A stretch of 10,222 nt of DNA from positions 1 through 10,222 of the forward strand of contig DASXOA010000470.1 of assembly GCA_036494675.1 (NCBI GenBank), in the 5' to 3' direction. The stretch is from Rugosimonospora sp036494675. Its GTDB lineage: Bacteria; Actinomycetota; Actinomycetes; Mycobacteriales; Micromonosporaceae. Below the pieces are notes generated by a model that was not told the origin of the DNA, ran no database searches, and saw nothing but the letters and a program-made list of their open reading frames with translations. Of the stretch, positions 6,631-10,222 are shown piece after piece. Position 1 is the first letter of the stretch. Each line of letters starts with the position of its first letter. The position numbers and the translations under genes are program-made.

Positions 6631-6637
6631 GGAGGAG
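6631..6637 (+). promoter_or_regulatory. Strong ribosome binding site of the sulfate-binding protein gene
   Basis: GGAGGAG ends 5 bases before the GTG at 6643. It fixes this GTG as the start over the nearby ATG at 6658, which lies in frame five codons later and would shorten the basic end of the signal peptide. Confidence 0.8.
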
Positions 6638-6642
6638 CATCC

Positions 6643-7761
6643 GTGCTGAATGTTCGAATGCGCCGCACCCGGGCGGGTGTGGTGGTCGTCGCCGCGATTG
6701 CCGTGGCGACGGGGTTGGTCGGCTGCTCCTCTTCGTCGAAGACCGGCGCGCAGGGGGGTGCTGCGGGGTCGTTCACCTGCCCGACCAGCACGAGTGGCAA
6801 CTGGTCACCCACGGTCGCCGCCCCGTCGGCGCCACCGGCGGCGACGAGCGCCGGCGGCACGGTGAACATCGTCGCCTACTCCGTGCCGAAGCCGGCCTAT
6901 GACGCGCTCGGCACGGCGTTCCAGAAGACGCCCGCGGGTGCCGGGGTGACGTTCAAGTCCTCCTACGGCCCGAGCGGGACGCAGAGCAAGAACGTCGCCG
7001 GCGGGCAGAAGGCGGACTACGTGGGCTTCTCGGTGGGGTCGGACCTCACCAAGCTGGTTCCCTCGAAGGTCGCGCAGGGTTGGGACTCCGGCCCCACGAA
7101 GGGGCTCGTCTCGGACTCGGTGGTCGTCATCGCGGTACGCAAGGGGAACCCGAAGCACATCTGCGGCTGGGATGACCTGATCAAGTCCGGCGTCAAAATC
7201 GTCACGCCCGACCCGGCCACGTCGGGCTCGGCGAAGTGGAACATCCTGGCGGCCTACGAGCACGTACTGCTGAACGGCGGGACCGACGCGCAGGCGAAGG
7301 ACTACCTGACGAAGTTCTTCAAGAACGTCGTGGTTCGCGCCTCCAGTGGCGCGGTCGCGACGACGCAGTTCACGTCCGGGACCGGCGACGCGCTGATCTC
7401 CTACGAGGACGAGGCGATCGATGCCCGGCAGGCCGGCCAGTCTCTGGACTACGTCGTGCCCGCGCAGAGCTTCCTCATCGAGAACCCCGCCGCCGTGACG
7501 AAGACGGCGTCGCCGTCGGCGAAGAACTTCCTCGACTACGTCGAGAGCGTCGGCGGCCAGACGGTCTTCGCGCAGAAGGGATTCCGGCCGGTGGTGGCCG
7601 GTGCGAATCCCGGACCGGTGCAGGGCGCGAACGACCCGAACAACCCGTTCCCCAACCCGCAGAAGATCGCGACGATCGAGCAGTTGGGCGGCTGGAGCGC
7701 GGTGAACGACAAGTTCTTCTCCAGCAACGGCATCGTCACCAAGATCGAAGGGTCCGGCTGA
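6643..7761 (+). CDS. sbp: Sulfate-binding lipoprotein of the sulfate/thiosulfate ABC importer
   Basis: Extracytoplasmic receptor of 372 residues that captures sulfate (possibly also thiosulfate) and hands it to CysT/CysW. A basic N-terminus (RMRRTR) and hydrophobic stretch lead to the lipobox LVGC with Cys28, so the mature protein is anchored by lipid to the outer face of the membrane. A Ser/Pro/Ala-rich linker runs to about residue 72. The Sbp fold then shows SVPKPAYDALGTAF, a substrate-loop stretch YGPSGTQS (108-115), KADYVGFSVGSDL, and TPDPATSGSAKWNILAAY, which corresponds to the NPKTSGGARWN-type segment of Sbp/CysP, and ends with FAQKGFRPV. Besides the lipid Cys there are Cys46 in the linker and Cys174. 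It is the first gene of the operon, 7 bases before cysT. Phosphate and molybdate receptors are less likely because these motifs and the CysT-CysW partners are sulfate-type. Confidence 0.92.
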   Translation: MLNVRMRRTRAGVVVVAAIAVATGLVGCSSSSKTGAQGGAAGSFTCPTSTSGNWSPTVAAPSAPPAATSAGGTVNIVAYSVPKPAYDALGTAFQKTPAGAGVTFKSSYGPSGTQSKNVAGGQKADYVGFSVGSDLTKLVPSKVAQGWDSGPTKGLVSDSVVVIAVRKGNPKHICGWDDLIKSGVKIVTPDPATSGSAKWNILAAYEHVLLNGGTDAQAKDYLTKFFKNVVVRASSGAVATTQFTSGTGDALISYEDEAIDARQAGQSLDYVVPAQSFLIENPAAVTKTASPSAKNFLDYVESVGGQTVFAQKGFRPVVAGANPGPVQGANDPNNPFPNPQKIATIEQLGGWSAVNDKFFSSNGIVTKIEGSG

Positions 7762-7768
7762 GGTTCGG

Positions 7769-8662
7769 ATGACGACCGACGTTGACGCGCCCCCGGCGGC
7801 ACCCGAGAAGGTGCCCGCCGGGGGAGTCGGGCCGCGCCGTCGCCGGCAGCCGAAGACCGGGCTGCGTCTGGGCGGGGCATCGGGCACCACGCTCGGTGTC
7901 GTCGTCACCTGGATGAGCCTGCTCGTCCTGATACCCCTCGCCGCCGTGGTGGGCAAGGCCTTCGACGGCGGTTGGGGCGCCTTCGCCGACGCGATCACGC
8001 AACCCGCGACCGCCGCCGCCCTGCGCCTGACCATCGGGCTGTCGGTGGCCGTCGCCGTCATCAACGCCATCATGGGCACGATCGTGGCCTGGGTGCTGGT
8101 GCGGGAGCGGTTGCCCGGGGCGGGCATCTTCGAGATGGTCATCGACATCCCGTTCGCTCTGCCCACCATCGTCGCCGGGCTGGTGATGCTCGCGCTCTAC
8201 GGCGGGGACTCTCCGATCGGCATCAGCCTGGTCGGCACGCGTACCGGGCTGCTCGTGACGCTGCTGTTCGTCACCCTGCCGTTCACGGTCCGGACGGTCC
8301 AACCGGTCCTGCTCAACGCCGACCGCGAGGCCGAAGAGGCCGCGGCCTCGCTCGGGGCCAGCGCGCCGGCGATATTCCGCCGCATCACCCTGCCGCAACT
8401 CATGCCGGCCATCGTCTCCGGGGCGGTGCTGTCCTTCGCCCGCGCGCTCGGCGAGTACGGATCGGTGGTCCTCATCTCCAGCAACCTTCCCTTCAAGACG
8501 GAGATCGCCTCCTCGGTCATCTACGGAAAGCTCCAGGATGCCGACAACGCGGCCCGTTCGACCCAGCAGGCGGCCGCCATCGCCACGGTTCTCCTGGTCG
8601 CCAGCGCCGTCGTCCTGGTGCTGATCGACGTGCTGCAGAGGCGGGTCGCTCGCCGTGGCTGA
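7769..8662 (+). CDS. cysT: Sulfate ABC transporter permease CysT (CysU)
   Basis: One of the two membrane subunits forming the sulfate channel, 297 residues. A hydrophilic Pro/Arg-rich N-terminal stretch of about 40 residues is followed by about six membrane helices, beginning with VVVTWMSLLVLIPLAAVV. The binding-protein-dependent permease signature (EAA loop), EEAAASLG at 189-196 followed by AIFRRITLPQLMPAI, docks onto the ATPase. The long stretch VIDIPFALPTIVAGLVML is typical of CysT. The ATG at 7769 starts 7 bases after the receptor gene stops, with GAGG upstream. The stop overlaps the cysW start by 8 bases, so the two permeases are coupled and probably made in equal amounts. Confidence 0.93.
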   Translation: MTTDVDAPPAAPEKVPAGGVGPRRRRQPKTGLRLGGASGTTLGVVVTWMSLLVLIPLAAVVGKAFDGGWGAFADAITQPATAAALRLTIGLSVAVAVINAIMGTIVAWVLVRERLPGAGIFEMVIDIPFALPTIVAGLVMLALYGGDSPIGISLVGTRTGLLVTLLFVTLPFTVRTVQPVLLNADREAEEAAASLGASAPAIFRRITLPQLMPAIVSGAVLSFARALGEYGSVVLISSNLPFKTEIASSVIYGKLQDADNAARSTQQAAAIATVLLVASAVVLVLIDVLQRRVARRG

Positions 8663-9527
8663 CACCATCGCACCCGCGACCGGGCCGTCGCCCGCGCCCC
8701 CGTTGCCCGCGGCCCCTCGGTCCCGCGATCGCAGGCCGGGCTCCCTGGCGCTGCGGGGCGTGGCGATGCTCTACGTCGGGCTGCTCGTGCTGCTTCCGGT
8801 CGTCATCATCCTGTACCGGACCTTCCAGCCGGGGCTCGGCGAGTTCTTCTCCGCGCTGGATTCGTCGGACGCGCTGCACGCGTTCGAGATGACGGCCATC
8901 GTGGCGCTGTCCTCGGTCGTCATCAACACCGTGTTCGGCATCGCCGTCGCCGTCCTGCTGTCGCGCTACCGCTTCTGGGGGCGTCGGCTGCTCAGCGCGT
9001 TCGTCGATCTGCCGGTCGCCGTGTCGCCGATCGTCGTGGGGCTGGCGCTCGTCCTCGTGTTCGGCCCGACCGGATGGTTCGGACCCTTCGTGCAACGGCA
9101 CGGGGTGACGGTGATCGGCGCGAAACCGGGGATGATCCTCGCGACGGTCTTCGTGTCCCTGCCGCTCGTCGTGCGCGCACTCGTTCCGGTGCTGGAGCAG
9201 TCCGGCATGGAGCAGGAGCAGGCCGCCGCGTCCCTGGGCGCCAACGCCGTCACGCGGCTGCGCCGCATCACCCTGCCGACCATCCGCGCGGCGCTCACCT
9301 ACGGAGTCGTGCTCAGCCTGGCCCGCTGCATAGGGGAGTACGGTGCCGTCCTCGTCGTGTCGAACAACATCGAAGGGCAGACCGAGACGGCGCCGCTACG
9401 GGTCGGGAACCTGGTGGAGAACGAACTGAACTACAACGCCGCCTACGCGATCACGTTCGTGCTCATCGTCGTCGCCTTTGCCGCGATCCTCCTGTCGGCC
9501 TGGATCCGACGGAGAAGGAGAAGCTGA
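8655..9527 (+). CDS. cysW: Sulfate ABC transporter permease CysW
   Basis: Second membrane subunit of the importer, 290 residues, homologous to CysT. After a Pro-rich N-terminal tail come about six hydrophobic helices, starting with GVAMLYVGLLVLLPVVIILYRTF. The family stretch FVDLPVAVSPIVVGLALVLVFG and the EAA loop EQAAASLG (188-195) followed by RLRRITLPTIRAALTYG identify a sulfate-type permease. It starts at a GTG within the last codons of cysT (8-base overlap); only a weak GAGGCGGG precedes it, so it probably relies on coupled translation. The stop TGA at 9525-9527 is directly followed by the cysA ATG. Confidence 0.93.
   Translation: MADTIAPATGPSPAPPLPAAPRSRDRRPGSLALRGVAMLYVGLLVLLPVVIILYRTFQPGLGEFFSALDSSDALHAFEMTAIVALSSVVINTVFGIAVAVLLSRYRFWGRRLLSAFVDLPVAVSPIVVGLALVLVFGPTGWFGPFVQRHGVTVIGAKPGMILATVFVSLPLVVRALVPVLEQSGMEQEQAAASLGANAVTRLRRITLPTIRAALTYGVVLSLARCIGEYGAVLVVSNNIEGQTETAPLRVGNLVENELNYNAAYAITFVLIVVAFAAILLSAWIRRRRRS
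9515..9520 (+). promoter_or_regulatory. Ribosome binding site of cysA
   Basis: AAGGAG lies 7 bases before the ATG at 9528, inside the last codons of cysW (the codons for its Arg-rich end). It supports the ATG start chosen for cysA. Confidence 0.7.
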
Positions 9528-10222
9528 ATGGGTATCCAAGTACACGGGATCGGCAAGCGTTTCGGCGACTTCGTCGCGCTCGACAACGTCGACCTGTCCA
9601 TGCGCACCGGCGCGCTGACCGCGCTCCTCGGGCCGAGCGGTGGTGGCAAGTCGACGCTGCTGCGCATCATCGCCGGGCTGGAGAAGCCCGATACCGGCTC
9701 CGTCGAGATCGACGGCGAGGACGCCACCCGTCTGCCACCCCGGCGCCGCAACGTCGGATTCGTCTTCCAGCACTACGCCGCGTTCACCCACCTGTCCGTG
9801 TACCGGAACGTGGCATTCGGCCTGGAGATCCGCAAACGGCCGCGGGCCGAGATCCGTCAGCGGGTGCACGAACTGCTCGAACTCGTCCATCTTGAGCAGT
9901 TCGCCGACCGGCTCCCGGCCCAGCTCTCCGGGGGCCAGCGGCAGCGGATGGCGCTGGCTCGCGCACTGGCGGTGGAGCCGAAGGTTCTCCTGCTCGACGA
10001 GCCGTTCGGCGCCCTCGACGCCAAGGTTCGCAAGGAACTGCGCGACTGGCTGCGCCGCCTGCACGACGAGGTGCACGTGACCACCGTCTTCGTCACCCAT
10101 GACCAGGAAGAGGCGCTCGAGGTCTCGGACGAGATCGTGGTGATCAACCAGGGCCGCATCGAACAGGTCGGCAGCCCGGCCGAGCTCTACGACCAGCCGG
10201 CCAACGAGTTCGTGATGTCGTT
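9528..10222 (+). CDS. cysA: Sulfate/thiosulfate import ATPase CysA, 3' end outside the window
   Basis: Cytoplasmic ATP-hydrolysing subunit that powers the CysT-CysW channel. The frame stays open from the ATG to the window edge, giving 231 complete codons; the usual length is about 330-370, so the C-terminal regulatory part is missing only because the window ends. Seen in order: FGDFVALDNVDL, Walker A GPSGGGKST (35-43), Q-loop FVFQHYAAFTHLSVYRNVAFGL, signature LSGGQRQ (133-139), Walker B LLLLDEP with Asp157 and Glu158, D-loop GALDAKVRKELRDWLRRLHD, and H-loop VTHDQEEALEVSD. The sequence ends with QVGSPAELYDQPANEFV, a hallmark of CysA/MalK-type ATPases. The FALFRHMTVFDNVAFGL-like region here reads YAAFTHLSVYRNVAFGL. 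It follows cysW with no gap, the fourth gene of the operon. Confidence 0.94.
   Translation, partial: MGIQVHGIGKRFGDFVALDNVDLSMRTGALTALLGPSGGGKSTLLRIIAGLEKPDTGSVEIDGEDATRLPPRRRNVGFVFQHYAAFTHLSVYRNVAFGLEIRKRPRAEIRQRVHELLELVHLEQFADRLPAQLSGGQRQRMALARALAVEPKVLLLDEPFGALDAKVRKELRDWLRRLHDEVHVTTVFVTHDQEEALEVSDEIVVINQGRIEQVGSPAELYDQPANEFVMS

Larger units (their letters stand above)
6315..6642. promoter_or_regulatory. Divergent intergenic region between the ligase-like gene and the sulfate operon
   Basis: 328 bases with no credible gene; the reading frames crossing it are GC-rich shadows. It must carry promoters for both directions. The left half (6315-6480) is very GC-rich and forms the leader of the minus-strand operon, with two inverted repeats. 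The right end (about 6579-6620) is markedly AT-richer and holds a palindrome plus a TATTCT -10-like hexamer at 6585-6590, whose -35 partner is unclear. I see no known riboswitch or small RNA. Confidence 0.5.

Noticed and set aside
6315..6642. Riboswitch or magnesium/sulfur leader RNA, and CRISPR or mobile-element signatures anywhere in the window
   Set aside because: No conserved leader fold, regularly spaced repeats, transposase or integrase motifs, or target-site duplications were seen.
6805..8668. Minus-strand open frames (454 and 310 residues) opposite the sulfate genes
   Set aside because: They are antisense to clear Sbp and CysT coding sequence and have low-complexity His/Arg/Asp-rich translations.

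Overview
The window is very GC-rich (roughly 70% by eye), has frequent GTG starts, and all clear genes use codons ending in G or C. With an MgtA-type ATPase, a caa3-type CtaG and a lipoprotein sulfate receptor on a lipobox, this points to a high-GC actinobacterium. Genus is inference only; a Micromonosporaceae- or Frankia-like genome would fit. There is no sign of phage, transposon, CRISPR or tRNA, and the genes look like ordinary chromosome.

Layout. Positions 1-6314 hold five genes, all on the minus strand. Transcription runs leftward from about 6.4 kb: (i) an O-antigen-ligase/polymerase-like membrane protein (6314-4911) coupled by a 4-base ATGA overlap to a small secreted four-cysteine protein (4914-4462), closed by a strong 18-bp hairpin (4415-4452); (ii) an ArsR/SmtB-type regulator (4306-3944) overlapping a full-length MgtA-type P-type ATPase (3960-1228); (iii) a caa3-type cytochrome oxidase assembly protein CtaG (1116-76), followed by a perfect 34-bp palindrome (3-36) that is probably a terminator.

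A 328-base divergent intergenic region (6315-6642) separates these from a plus-strand sulfate/thiosulfate ABC importer operon: lipoprotein sulfate-binding protein (6643-7761), permease CysT (7769-8662), permease CysW (8655-9527) and ATPase CysA (9528 to the window edge, incomplete). The intergenic region holds four short inverted repeats. One lies in an AT-richer patch just upstream of the sulfate operon and looks like an operator.

How they work together. The sulfate genes form one complete transporter, made in the order receptor, two membrane subunits, ATPase. The ArsR-like protein most likely controls the ATPase it overlaps. It keeps three of the four ligand positions of the alpha-5 metal site of SmtB/CzrA/NmtR, which is unexpected for a gene paired with a presumed magnesium pump. 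The O-antigen-ligase-like protein and the small secreted protein are translationally coupled and probably act together at the cell surface, but their substrate is unknown. I see no clearly new defence or mobile system; the most interesting points are these two pairings and the operator-like palindromes.
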